A stretch of DNA of 64,000 nt. Origin: Apophysomyces variabilis. Lineage: Eukaryota > Mucoromycota > Mucoromycetes > Mucorales > Mucoraceae. The stretch is from contig MZZL01000065.1 in assembly GCA_002749535.1 (NCBI GenBank), positions 62,001-126,000 on the forward strand, written 5' to 3'. Positions 53,653-64,000 of the stretch are shown here, piece by piece (the stretch's first letter is position 1; each line of letters begins with the position of its first letter). The position numbers and the translations under genes are program-made. The notes under the pieces are model-generated. The model was not told the DNA's origin, made no database searches, and was given only the letters and a program-made list of their open reading frames with translations.

Positions 53653-56064
53653 GGGTATCGCAACGGAAACGCTTAAAGTTTGTTACCACATCTTCAGCTT
53701 ATTTTTCTGTCTTATTTTCTGTATACAACTGGCTTTTCTGGCGGATCTTCCGGTGACACTTTACATTATCGTCCGGAATAGTCCCCATCCCTCGTCCTGC
53801 AGCCTAATATTACTTGATGCAAATCTCATCATACTTTTCGCTTCTTCGTATGCTTGGTTCTTTCTTTACCGGTTTGCCTTTCAGATATAGTGTCAGTGCT
53901 ATTGTTAACAAAGACCTAGTATTTGATGCCTAATGTATACGTAGTCTAAAACCAGCCTTTAAATCAGAATCCAAACACTCGATTTGTATACACTTGTCAC
54001 CTTAGCATAACTCACATTCCTGGAATGTGCTGCACAGACAATGATAAGATTGCGCTGCTATAGAAAGATCGGGATAAACATTGAAGCTTCACTCATGATG
54101 TCGATCCTTGGACGAAACATCTACAGTTCAACCCTGCATCTACAGTGATGATAAACCAAGGTTAACAGTGCATGCATATGGACAGTTGTCGTATAATCAT
54201 TCACTGAAGGACAATACAATAGGAGATTCTCGCATTCTGTTGCATAGGTCTACTGTACCATAAGCGGCAAGAAGAGACCAGAAAACCTCTACTGCAACGA
54301 ATATCCCTGTATTCTCCATGTTATAGAAGTTAGGATTTGTAATCTACTATTACCTTGGAAGATGCAAGCTTCGCTGATAAGACGTCGAAGCATTATTTGA
54401 CTGAAATTACGTTGTGTATGTAGACTTCATGAGCATTCTCTTCACATCAAGCCTCATACAGAACACTGTTAGCGAAAATGGTTACTTGTTACTCTCTGCA
54501 AATCAGTATTCGTTTCCACTTGAGGTGTTGGTCTTTTATGATTTCAAAAATGGGAAGATAATTGTTTTTATCAAGTCAGCTAGACCACAATATACTTATC
54601 GCCAGAACTACCGAGGATTTTGGCGTCTATTACGAACTGTTTGTGTAATTGTCGTTCATGGTCGCACAAATTGAGTCATGAAAGGCATCTTTGTTAGCTG
54701 AGTTATACCAATCCATTTACAGTCGGAACAGATTTACCAAGGTCATGTTGTATGTGATTGCTGCAGTGAACGAAGGTAGAAAGCAATCTAGTATGGTATA
54801 ACAAGTGCAGTATCAAGATGTTAAAATTGTTGGCTTCCTTCTTGGAAATCGCAGCACCATAGTAAAGCCAATGTGAATGATTAAAGACGTACTGATACAA
54901 TATGGAACAGTGTGGAAGTGAATTTTCTATAAAGTTGCTGACGAACATTGAGGCGTGTATTTCACGGCCAGCACAAAAACACTTAATCCTATCATCACAC
55001 TGTGAACCAATGGAAAGCAGTCCATAATTTACAAACAACATCATCTGTTTCTCAAGCCCTAACCTTATAAGATGAATGTATCTGCTAGCATCAAGGCGTA
55101 AATGTGTTCGGGAAACACCATCATCATGCAGGAAAAAGTGCCTTAATCATGCTGTATTCAACAAGACTATGATGCATGAACAAGCAAGGTTAGACAGGTT
55201 ACCCGTAATCCCGGTTACAAGCCAAATGTACCACAGTCCGTTTTTGTTTGTCTGAGTATTAATAACTGGAATACCCTTCCGGAAGAGAAGCTGGGACTAT
55301 TGCGTGTTCTTCGTCGAGTAGATTTTGAAAGATTGTCTTTGTTACGCTCGTAAATATCCTCTATGGGTTGCAAGTTACGAATCCTCAAAAAAGAACCGTA
55401 CGTTATAACACCCGGATTTTGTTTCGTCCTTTTGCATTATTAACATCGATAGAATTGTTGATTTGGCAAACAATAACCACCTTTCTTGTATTGTGCATTT
55501 TCGGAGTTGAGCTCCCGTAGTAAGATTGGCGGCAAAAAGAACAGACTGCTTGAATGAAGCTTTGAAAAAGGCTTATTTTAGTAAGCGGCAAATTCCTTGT
55601 TGCTGTCTCACGAATTAACAATGCTACATCACAAAACTACATGCAATGAGTCCATATTTTACAAGCATACCTAGCGGATGGAATAATGTCTTCGTCTCTT
55701 CTCTTTTGTTTTTTGCCCACGCTGATGGCTCGATTGTTGGCCATGTTTGCGACACATATGCATCTGGGATGAATTATGCTCTGGATAAAGTGGTGCCACA
55801 TTGCTCAGTACTTTGTTCATTGCTGGATGGTATCGGCCGGACGGAAAACATGTGAAATTACAACAAAACCTTGGCTGTAGATTTAAGCCATGTGTACGTT
55901 ACCGTTCATAAACATCAATAAGAATGCGTCCAATTGAATTCTGTTTATAAAAGCGCAAATTGCTTGACAAAGTACGTATAAGTAGGAAAAAGGGCGTTTT
56001 GATCTCTCCATTTCTTTTTGATCTGTTCCTTACAACAAAACCACTTTTGATTCCTAATATTGCA
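53653..56064. other. 2.4 kb spacer
   Basis: Scattered short frames on both strands without motifs (for example plus 54414-54674, minus 54703-55044, plus 55646-55855). I could not support a gene. Confidence 0.35.
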
Positions 56065-56662
56065 ATGCTCAGCTCGGCGTCTCCTGCTCTCAGCGTTGAT
56101 GAAGTGATCAGAGCATGTGTGAGAAGTATCGACAAAATGTTAGATAACAAGATATCGGTACTTCGCAGAATATATCAATTCCATCCCCATCGAGTCTTTC
56201 CAAATCAAGGTTTTGACCCTTCGCAAGTTATGCAAGGCTTTCTGCCAAACATTAACAAAGAAACAACTTTTAAAAGAGGTAAAAGGCGTCTTTTTGCGCA
56301 AACCTTTCAAATATTTTTATTAGCAGCAACAGCAGCGTGCCATTCTCAAATTCAGCAGACATGCATTTCAACAAGGTCTTCAACTAGTGGAGATATCACC
56401 CATAAACGCCCAAAGGTAAATATCTGGCAAAGTAAGAGAGGTTTTGTACAAGGTAACAATTAATAAACCAACATAGAAACAAGCCCGTACTCGAATTGCT
56501 AGTTCTTCTGCAAGACTGGATAAAACTAATAGGAACGCGCGAAAGAAATTACGGAAAACGCATAACTGCCCTAACTGTCCAAGCACGTTTACCAAAAAGT
56601 CCAATAGAGATCGTCATATGAGCCAGAGTTGCAAGGGTACTCAAAATAACAGATATGGATAG
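56065..56662 (+). CDS. Single zinc-finger protein (C2HC variant), 2-3 exons
   Basis: ATG 56065 opens MLSSASPALSVDEVIRACVRS with a helical N-terminus. A GTAAAT donor at 56416 and acceptor ATAG at 56476 join ...THKRPK to KQARTRIASSSARLDKTNRN, followed by a finger NCPNCPSTFTKKSNRDRHMSQSC: Cys-x2-Cys-x12-His-x4-Cys, a C2HC variant of C2H2, then a stop at 56662. An in-frame intron 56279-56323 (GTAAAA...TTAG, 45 nt) is likely but not required. The protein is 178 aa if it is retained, 163 aa if removed. The basic stretch before the finger suggests nucleic-acid binding. It pairs in layout with the convergent gene at 57.4-58.0 kb. Confidence 0.6.
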
Positions 56663-57447
56663 ATTCTATTGAAATAGCTTTGTTCACTGTTATGTCATTG
56701 CATTGTCGGTCACTGTCCAGTAATAAAATGTTAAGCTTGCAAAACCGCGACTGTATATATTCTGTTGCCTTACTATATCATGAAATATATTTAGATAAAC
56801 TCAGTAAAAAGAAGATCCATCCGTCTTACTTTAAAATAAGCAACCATGACATAAGATTGAGATAAATTGATCAACAAGGCCCTTGACTGATGCCCTCTAA
56901 ATAAGTTTCAAATCTTACGGGATGACGTTAACAGAAAGCACCGGGTTGCTGAGAAGTAACTGATTGGTAAAACAAAGCGTATTATAGTAAGGCAATTCCA
57001 GATATACAATTACTACCGGAAAGTGGAGGAAAAACAGACCACACGTGCAACCACCTTGCAACTTAGCTAACAAATGAGCTATAGCATTAGACAGCTACAC
57101 CAGCTTCTGATTCATTTCATATTGATACAAGAAGAAAGATAACGTCAAACTTCAGATTAGGTGTGTACGAGTATGACGAAGAATGGCTTGCTTGGCGAAC
57201 AAATTTATAGATTTTGAAGACTGTTGTCTAGGGACAGCCTTCAAGCGTAGATTAACTGACTTTTACGCAGCACAAGTGCTCATATAGTACCAGAACATAA
57301 ATTTGATTTACCTGAGAGACGCACATACAGTTAAATGATACATTTATGAGACGAAATACATAAACAATAATAGGATAATCCTTACAATGTTAGACTGGTA
57401 TATGCACCAATCTAATAAGCCAAACATGGGACAGGTTGAAAAGTGCA
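56663..57447. other. Spacer between two convergent zinc-finger genes
   Basis: No coding signal; AT-rich 3' flanks. Confidence 0.45.
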
Positions 57448-58041
57448 TCAGGGAAAATACCGAAGACATTGGTGGATAGTGTTCTTGTGTCGAATTAGCG
57501 CGTCTTTCCTTGTAAATCTCTTTGTACATTGGTCGCAATAATACTTCCTTCTAAAGTTGAGTTCTTCTACATTATTGTTGGATCTCCTGGAGCCACTCTG
57601 TCTCAAAGCAGGTGCTTTACTTGCATAATTGTTGGCCAAGTTTTCGTCTATTGTTCGCTGATATAGCTGGTAATCGGTGGTGCTAATCACATTTTGACCA
57701 ATATAAAAGCGATTAAGCCAATCATTCTCGGAAGCTAAACCGCGAGGTCCAGTATTCACAAGATGTGCTACTTCGTTTGGCATCAATGAGCCGTCAGGAC
57801 GGATACTCTGCGCTAGCTCCTGTGCTTTATTGAAGCGAATGCTCAAAGACTGTATTTCATTCACGATTGCGGGAAATAGAGATACTACGTGATCGATACA
57901 CGTCCGGTCCGAACCTGGAGAAGCTATAGTGACGTCACTTATTGATTGTAGCAGATTTGCCCCCTCAGAGATTAGGGATATAGCAAGCTGAATCTGTTCG
58001 GCATAAATATTTTCGGGTTCGCTGTTACTTGGCAATATCAT
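57448..58041 (-). CDS. Single C2H2 zinc-finger protein, 197 aa, single exon
   Basis: The start MILPSNSEPENIYAEQIQLA at 58041 lies about 80 bp from a TATA-like TATAAAT (58127-58121 on the minus strand). The N-terminal 140 residues are helical with no known domain. The C-terminus has a basic Ser/Asn-rich linker and one classical finger YYCDQCTKRFTRKDALIRH followed by KNTIH: Cys-x2-Cys-x12-His-x4-His. It ends 15-20 residues later. A single C-terminal finger after a helical domain suggests a DNA-binding regulator using oligomerisation. Target unknown. The frame is clean. Confidence 0.72.
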   Translation of the reverse strand: MILPSNSEPENIYAEQIQLAISLISEGANLLQSISDVTIASPGSDRTCIDHVVSLFPAIVNEIQSLSIRFNKAQELAQSIRPDGSLMPNEVAHLVNTGPRGLASENDWLNRFYIGQNVISTTDYQLYQRTIDENLANNYASKAPALRQSGSRRSNNNVEELNFRRKYYCDQCTKRFTRKDALIRHKNTIHQCLRYFP

Positions 58042-58768
58042 AGTTAGGGTTTCAAAGGGATATAGATCGAGTTGAAGTGAACGACAAAGATGTAGACAGA
58101 CTAGACTCGAATTGATGTTTATTTATACTAGACATTCAAAATTTGTGAAGCTAATCTACCATCGGGTCAATCCGGTCACAACACTCACACTCGTCGTCTC
58201 CCCCTGGATTCTTAGGATAATGCGTGAGTCAACGCTGCGAGTTATTTGACTCCCCCTCAATCGCCATCGCGCTCTACCTTCTGCTGCAGCGTGGCCATCA
58301 GCTCCCCCTTATGTTTCACGTCTTGGTCTTCACCAAGTCATTTTAATACAGAAGCTAAGAATTTCTGCCCTAACGGGAATTGTCGATAAAACAGGTAAGT
58401 TTCCATATTGAATGGGAGAGGGAAAAGAAAAGATTATATCTAAATTAAACCACACTAGGTGAGTAGTGGCAGTTAATTCATCCTGGCAGGACCTCACTGG
58501 GGACTAACTTAGCTCAATGAGACACATGGTTCTGCTAGAGACATGGGAGGAAGCGGAGCTAAAATTAGCAAATTTGATCTCTTTTGCTCCCCCTTTTTCC
58601 CTTTTACTTAGCTATGGAAATGCGGTGAATTATCCGATTCGTGAAGTATGTTATAGCTAATCGTTCGATGACCAAGTTTGACTTCCTTTCTCCTATTGTG
58701 TACACGCTTCGAAATCGAAGATTATGGGGATACCCTAACTTGATCCTAAAAAAAGAACATTTGAGACC
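58042..58768. other. Shared upstream region of two divergent accessory genes
   Basis: An ~810-bp intergenic region between the minus-strand zinc-finger gene and the plus-strand member C, with TATA-like boxes facing both ways. CTCCCCCT words (58197, 58246, 58300, 58584) recur and could be STRE-like (CCCCT) sites; this is a visual impression. Confidence 0.45.
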
Positions 58769-58776
58769 TATATAAA
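58769..58776 (+). promoter_or_regulatory. TATA box of accessory gene C
   Basis: TATATAAA lies 79 bp upstream of ATG 58855 and is followed by pyrimidine-rich sequence. Confidence 0.6.
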
Positions 58777-58854
58777 CTACTGCCATTGTCTCACCTTACT
58801 ACTGTTTTGCTGATCTATTTGTTTTTTTCACATCACCTTTCTTATTTTATTTGA

Positions 58855-59361
58855 ATGTCAAACGTCAACAATTCGAACCTGGGCGGAGCATGCCCTTCTA
58901 CATTCAGGTCTTCCCAGATCACTGACGCCCTTTTTTCAAAGTTCTACTCTCTTGAAGGGAATACAAACCAGATCCCACATTTGCTTGATGAAGTCGAGGA
59001 TATATACCGGAACGCCGTCTATCTAGGCAATGCACCATGTAATGAGGCGCTTCGTATGAAGTTTGGATACATGAGAAAAGTACTGCAACATCTATCTCCA
59101 GAAACGGGATTTCCTCAATATTACTCCGTTGATGCTCTTGCCGAAGCTATCCATTCCAATTTCAGTCATAACTATGCGTCAGACGGTCGTTCCAATCAAT
59201 CGCCACTAACGGTCGACGAAGCACGTGCTCGATTGGCCGAAGATGATGCTATACAGCCTTTATTACAACTTCTCAGTTATTTGGAACGATGTATTGATAT
59301 GGACACTCAACAACTGCATACCCTTCTCGACTGTTTCGCTGCTTGCGATGGAGCTTTTTAA
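58855..59361 (+). CDS. 168-aa protein of unknown function, accessory cluster member C
   Basis: Clean single-exon frame MSNVNNSNLGGACPSTFRSS to a stop at 59361. It is predicted all-helical and mildly acidic. HLLDEVEDIYRNAVYLGNA, SNFSHNYASDGRS and LLSYLERCIDMDTQQLHTLLDC match, in order and spacing, the segments listed for members A and B. No signal peptide, membrane segment or known domain. The TATA box and TTTATTTGA leader support expression. It resembles the N-terminal region of the neighbouring zinc-finger protein only in being helical. Confidence 0.65.
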   Translation: MSNVNNSNLGGACPSTFRSSQITDALFSKFYSLEGNTNQIPHLLDEVEDIYRNAVYLGNAPCNEALRMKFGYMRKVLQHLSPETGFPQYYSVDALAEAIHSNFSHNYASDGRSNQSPLTVDEARARLAEDDAIQPLLQLLSYLERCIDMDTQQLHTLLDCFAACDGAF

Positions 59362-60679
59362 CCAGTAATATTTTATTACCATTAGGTACAAACCTTCAAC
59401 ATCCTAGGAAGTGCTCTTTTTGTCAAATCCTCTCCCCAATCTGGCATTTTTTCCCTTTTGTCGATCCCTGTCATTGTTTTAATTTTACCTCCTTTTTATA
59501 AATTCTCGATCGCTCTAACCCAATTTTATTAACACGCTGTTGGCATGTACAAAGATAAAGATGCAGTTGTCCTAATTTTATTCTGACCTTTTCCCACTTT
59601 TTGGCGTCTTTCTGGTTTAATTCGCTCAATGGTTTGCGGCCAAACAAAGACCAGTTAAAATTTATTGGTTACTAACGTAGCATTGCTTATTCTTCAATGC
59701 AAACATGGGAACGAGCTTCATTTCCCACATAGGCATAGCGCATTATACACGGTGATGGATAGATGCAGTTACCTGTACCCGAGTGGGTCGTGTTTTCTCC
59801 AAAAAACAACTTTGTTATTTCCATCCAAGGGTCACTGTTGCTTTTGATTTACCTTGCATTGGTGACACGAAAGGCAACTGCTGTTTTCTCTTTCCTTTGT
59901 CTGTATCAATCAATGGTTGTACTATATGAATATATTCTTTTTCTTGCTGTCTTATTAGTGCAATGTCGTCATTGATAAGTCATCCATCGCTTTTCCTATG
60001 GATGGCTGTGGTTCCTGGTTTGACCATCCCCGATCAAGTTAAAAATAGAAGACGCAATTTCCATCTCACTCTTTAACCTCGTTCCCACGGCTCGCATCTC
60101 GCATAAATACTTTGATTGATGGCGCACATGCAAATGGCTCATGCTTCATATCAAAACTCTTAACTATCACTACGGGAATAAATTATCTTTGAATAATCCT
60201 GAAAAATGGCATTCATCACGATTATTCAAGGACAATCTTTCAAAATTGAATATGTTCTTTGTTAAAGAATTGAACGAAATTCTGCACATATTTATATCTT
60301 CTAGACTCAGTACGCTATCGCAGCTATAGCGTGGCAAAGGGCAATCGATCATAACGAAATATGGCTCCAACATGAGTTAACTCTGGCCAATCATATAGAG
60401 ACGTTCAGTTCTCCGCTTCTGATTGGTAAATCACTACTCGTTCTTTCTATTTCTGACTACCCATTACGGTATGGTTTTTGTAGTTATCCGCAACTGACTC
60501 CGTTGTTGCGTTAACGTGGCCAAGAGTAACAGAGTAACACACCTGTTGTTCTTTTTTTTAAGACCTAGACAAGAATTTACAAATTATGCTTGCATAATTC
60601 TGATAAATATCGTTTCAAAGCTTTATTCAAGGATAATATTTCCCGTAGTGTGAGGTAAAAAAAAGGTCTTTCCGCTATT
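59362..60679. other. Spacer up to the LINE
   Basis: No supported gene. The left ~150 bp are pyrimidine-rich 3' flank. TTATTCAAGGAYAAT occurs at about 60221 and again at about 60624, a short imperfect repeat. The true 5' end of the LINE is unknown and may start within this stretch. Confidence 0.35.
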
Positions 60680-60697
60680 CCACACTTTTCGGTGTGG
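60680..60697. other. Hairpin upstream of LINE ORF1
   Basis: CCACAC-TTTTCG-GTGTGG is a perfect 6-bp stem with a 6-nt loop, about 170 bp before the ORF1 start, in the presumed 5' UTR. It could matter for element RNA, or be chance. Confidence 0.4.
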
Positions 60698-60867
60698 GTA
60701 AAACGTCTTTCTAGCAAAACTTCACAAAACTTATAATTACAAACATAATCTCGACGAACAAACCTCTATTCAACCCACCTTCCCCGCGCCTAACTGATCT
60801 GCAACGACCAGAGACCCCTCAAAGTACCCAACGCGTCCAAACTCGCCGCTTCTGCCCCTACTCAACG

Positions 60868-62247
60868 ATGCCGCCGGGCAAACCACCAAAGCTTTCCGTT
60901 CTCACTTCGGCCGAATTTCAAACCCTTTTGGCCCAGTTCGCCACCTCCCGACGATCTATCCTCTGCCCTGGCTGCCAAACACAAGGCAGGATCTGCCGCA
61001 ACGGATACAGCAAAAGCACCAACGGAGCACCAGTTTTCAAGTGCATGGACTGTGGAAAACTCTGGAACCACGATGACATTAAACAATGTATCACAAAGGC
61101 TAAAATAAGTAACCGATCTCAAGACACAACTATCTCCACAGACACGCCAACCCCTGACGCCGGATTTCCCGCGTCCTCCCAGACGTCAAACATTGCCTCT
61201 GCACCAAACAGCCAGCAAGCCGATAGTCTGTTAGAAGATACACAACCCCAACAGGGAACCCCTTTACTAACGTTTCACCATCACGAGGCTCTCCCAGACT
61301 TTATGCGTAAGGTCATAGATGAATTGAACGCACAAAAGGTTCGCCTGAACCAACACGAGACCCTCTTTCAGGAAGTCCAACGCCTTCGACAGGAACTAAC
61401 CACAGCGGAATCGCGTATTGCTGAACTGGAAGCTATTAATCACTCTCTTAGATCCCAATTAAACTCACAAGGTACCAATGCTTCGATCCACGCCCCAACG
61501 CTTAGCCAACACGACTTCCCAGATCTCCTCGATACCCAGACAAGCATTAGAAATCAGCAGACAACTACAACCAACCCCTGGAACAATCGTGAACGTACCC
61601 AAAGACTCCGCGAGCCCAACAAGCAACCAGTATCCCTTCGTAAACAAGAAGCCGCTGCCCGCGCATTCACATTGCCGTCGCCCACCCACGGTTTCCACTA
61701 TGTTTATCTGCACTCTCGCGCCCGTATCCCCACAGGCCAAATGCGCGCCCGCCTCCGACAACTCGGCATCGACAATAGCCGCATCCTTGACATACACTAC
61801 CCCGACCGACAGGTAGTGGCTCTACTAATCCATAATGATTTTGCCTCCGAACTTCTAGATACTCTCAAGAAATTCAACCTCCAACCCAAAGAGGATTTCG
61901 ATCCATGTGACCCCACCCGCCTCCGTGACCCGAAATACGCAGAACTATCTGAAGATGACAAGAAAAAACAAGCCAAAGAACTTCACTGCCAACGCATGCT
62001 CCGCACATTAGATTTCCTTAGAACGCCCGTCCGTTACGCTGTCGCCCGCCAATTCCATGCTCTTCAATGGATATCTCTGGACCAACTCTGCGATATACTC
62101 GCCACCCGCAGACAACCCACCCATTACAACCACCCCCGATCTCAAGGAGATGCGGCCAACATTTTCCGTAACGATGACATAGACGTCGATGCCGCCCGCG
62201 ACGGAGACCGTCAATCGGACTGCATGAGCCTCCAAGAATGTCAATAA
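60868..62247 (+). CDS. LINE ORF1 protein, 459 aa
   Basis: Presumed RNA-binding/chaperone protein of the element. A zinc ribbon lies at residues 31-63: Cys33-x2-Cys36 ... Cys59-x2-Cys62 (ILCPGCQTQGRICRNGY and VFKCMDCGKLW), unusual in that it resembles the ribbons of DNA transposases more than the CCHC knuckles common in LINE ORF1s. A Gln/Thr-rich linker follows, then a coiled coil at about 165-200 (LRQELTTAESRIAELEAINHS). The C-terminal domain (about 275-430) contains FHYVYLHSRARIPTGQM and VVALLIHNDFASELLDTLKKF. The stop at 62245-62247 overlaps the ORF2 start. Confidence 0.85.
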   Translation: MPPGKPPKLSVLTSAEFQTLLAQFATSRRSILCPGCQTQGRICRNGYSKSTNGAPVFKCMDCGKLWNHDDIKQCITKAKISNRSQDTTISTDTPTPDAGFPASSQTSNIASAPNSQQADSLLEDTQPQQGTPLLTFHHHEALPDFMRKVIDELNAQKVRLNQHETLFQEVQRLRQELTTAESRIAELEAINHSLRSQLNSQGTNASIHAPTLSQHDFPDLLDTQTSIRNQQTTTTNPWNNRERTQRLREPNKQPVSLRKQEAAARAFTLPSPTHGFHYVYLHSRARIPTGQMRARLRQLGIDNSRILDIHYPDRQVVALLIHNDFASELLDTLKKFNLQPKEDFDPCDPTRLRDPKYAELSEDDKKKQAKELHCQRMLRTLDFLRTPVRYAVARQFHALQWISLDQLCDILATRRQPTHYNHPRSQGDAANIFRNDDIDVDAARDGDRQSDCMSLQECQ

Positions 62248-64000
62248 CCATGGATCCCACTACCAACATCAATATCTCACTTTGGAATGCAAATGGCCTC
62301 CGTAAGCATGCTATCAATTCTGTTCTAACTTTCGTCCCAGAACCCTCAATCTTCTTTATTACCGAAACCTGGCTCCTGTCTCCCAATAAATATCCTACTA
62401 ACTGGCGTCAATTCCACACTTACGGCACACAAACGCATCCGAACGCATGTAAACCATCCATGGGCATATCTCTACTAATCCATCCAAAATTTCCCCAACA
62501 TGTCCATCACATTAATAACGACTCATCGCCATACTCACCCTTCTACATTAGCTGTATTGTTGAGGATATTCTTATTCACTGCGTCTACTTACCCCCAACA
62601 TCAATCTCAGACCACTTTGCACTGGAAGTGTTACAGAACCTTCCGCTAAACGCCCCAGGGACTAGTCGAACCATTATCTGCGGGGATTTCAATGCACGCC
62701 ACAAGGACCTCGGCGATCGTATAACTTCAGCCAGAGGACGACTCTTCCACCAGTGGCTCTCCGTAAATGGACTAACAATCAGAAACATAGACCTCGCGAA
62801 CGGCCAACGAACGGTTGTCCGCCAAAATGGCTCGAGCATCGTTGACTGGTTTGCCACAACTGGCACCTTCACGAACGCGCAGATGTCAATTCGGGATGAC
62901 TTATCACTCGATTCAGACCATAAACTCATCAACTTCAATTTCGACTTGGATAGCATACAAACCCAGGCTGAACACCAACCCAACAGATTGCTTTGGCGTT
63001 TGAGTCGTCTCAAAGACCAACCAACCCGGGATCTATACATACAACGATTCACCGAAAACGTGCGCCCTCTTCAACAACAACTTGAACAATACCTGAACGA
63101 CAGCCCAGAAAGCTGCCCCCCAATCGAAAGCTTTGGTACCACCCTATCTACTGCGATCTACAACGCGTTGGACGATAGCGTTACCAGAAAACACACACCA
63201 GAGGCATACGACACTTGGTTCTGGACACCGGCACTGCAATCACTGGTGGACCATCGTGAATTCTGTTATTCCAAGTGGCGGCGAGCTATTGGACTAAATA
63301 AACTCACTTGGTGGATCCGTCACCAAGAGGCCCGAGCAAAGGTCCGACGAGCCATTAATATCTGACGACGAGAAACCTGGCGCCTATTCTGTGACCAAAT
63401 GACTACCAACGAGTTCTCTAAAGCAGCGGCAAGGATGAAACGTATCAAGCGTGGCCGTACTCTAAACCCACGATTCTCCCACCCAGCAGGACCCCTTGTA
63501 GGTGCAGAATCTATGGCAACTCATCTAGAAACAGTTCTCAGTGGGGCAATGCTGTCACATAGACATCACCCCATTACTCCTCTCAGCCTCCAACAACCTT
63601 TTCCTGATACTGATAACCCTTTCAACTTAGAACTAGTCTCTGAGGCCCTACTCCAACTACCACGCAAGAAATCGCCAGGTGTTGACCACATACGGGCAGA
63701 AATGCTAACACCAATAGTGCCTCATATTGCCCCCATACTTACTAACCTCTACAGCCTTTGCTGGCGATGGTCTATCACCCCGAAAGCATGGCGGCTAGCC
63801 CAGGTAGTCCCAATCCACAAGAACGGCAATACAACAGACCCAGGAAATTTTCGCCCGATCAGTCTCACATCGATTCTACGAAAAACCATGGAAATCTGCC
63901 TCAAGTCCTCACTATCCGACGCCTTCCCTGCTCTAGACATTGCTCAAGGTGGTTTTCGAACCAACAGGAGTGCATTAGATCAAGCATTGTGCTTACACGA
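62238..64000 (+). CDS. LINE ORF2: AP-type endonuclease and reverse transcriptase, partial, with in-frame TGA
   Basis: ATG 62238 opens an endonuclease/exonuclease/phosphatase domain: ISLWNANGLRKHAIN, FFITETWL, IICGDFNARHKDLGD and LSLDSDHKLINF (the SDH catalytic end). The frame hits TGA at 63363-63365 but continues without another stop: RRRETWRLFCDQM, then RT motifs LPRKKSPGVDHIRAEML, VVPIHKNGNTTDPGNFRPISL and GGFRTNRSALDQALCLH. CGA to TGA is a single transition, so this copy is probably inactivated by one mutation; readthrough is the alternative. The RT catalytic box lies beyond the window. Confidence 0.88.

Larger units (their letters stand above)
60868..64000 (+). mobile_element. LINE-type non-LTR retrotransposon, cut by window end
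   Basis: Two overlapping frames encode a zinc-ribbon/coiled-coil ORF1 and an endonuclease-reverse transcriptase ORF2. The GC content and codon use differ from the neighbouring fungal genes. Neither the 5' boundary nor the 3' end is visible. LINEs with a zinc-finger ORF1 (Grem-LINE1 type) have been reported around centromeres of Mucoromycota; the match to that group is inference. Confidence 0.9.

Noticed and set aside
56065..56662. Zinc-finger gene at 56 kb as a frame-broken pseudogene
   Set aside because: A GTAAAT...ATAG intron (56416-56476) joins both halves in frame and delivers the complete finger.

Overview
The window looks like a contig from an early-diverging filamentous fungus, most likely Mucoromycota (Mucorales-like). 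The evidence is AT-rich intergenic DNA, short phase-varied introns (mostly 34-130 nt, GT-AG with two clear GC-AG cases), fungal-type housekeeping proteins, single-exon F-box/leucine-rich genes, and a LINE with a zinc-ribbon ORF1. All gene models were spliced by eye, keeping the reading frame across canonical sites. Species and family names come from memory of protein families, not from a search.

Layout. 1-8.2 kb: EDC3 (decapping enhancer, +), ribosomal protein uL1/RPL10A (-), a 2.3 kb spacer and the PP2A catalytic subunit (-). 8.2-19.8 kb is accessory: a broken F-box gene, an intact 11-exon gene of unknown function with a PD-(D/E)XK-like motif, diverged repeats, a pogo/Tigger-type MITE, a broken Tc1/mariner-type transposase, and two tandem duplications. 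19.8-28.2 kb is a chromatin/transcription block: a 17-exon SWI/SNF-RSC ATPase with QLQ, HSA, helicase and bromodomain regions (+), a small 110-aa gene (+) and a TCERG1-like WW/FF protein (-). 28.2-35.3 kb is gene-poor, with a second member of the unknown 11-exon family carrying a hAT-type MITE inside an intron. 35.4-42.1 kb: lariat debranching enzyme DBR1 (-), an intact F-box/LRR gene (-), a 127-bp triple repeat and the DEAD-box helicase DHH1 (-). 42.1-46.2 kb holds a decayed third member of the unknown family. 46.2-47.4 kb: GTP cyclohydrolase II (+). 47.4-60 kb is an accessory stretch with small, mostly single-exon genes: three that appear distantly related to one another, two single-zinc-finger genes and a complete hAT-type MITE. 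60.9-64 kb is the start of a LINE running off the edge.

How the genes connect. The conserved genes lean to RNA metabolism and gene expression. Edc3 and Dhh1 are partners in decapping/P-bodies, Dbr1 recycles intron lariats, TCERG1-type proteins couple transcription to splicing, and the Sth1/Snf2 ATPase remodels chromatin. The conserved genes read cleanly through many exons, while frame breaks are confined to F-box, unknown-family and transposon genes. That makes assembly error an unlikely general cause of the breaks. No rRNA, tRNA or CRISPR was recognised.
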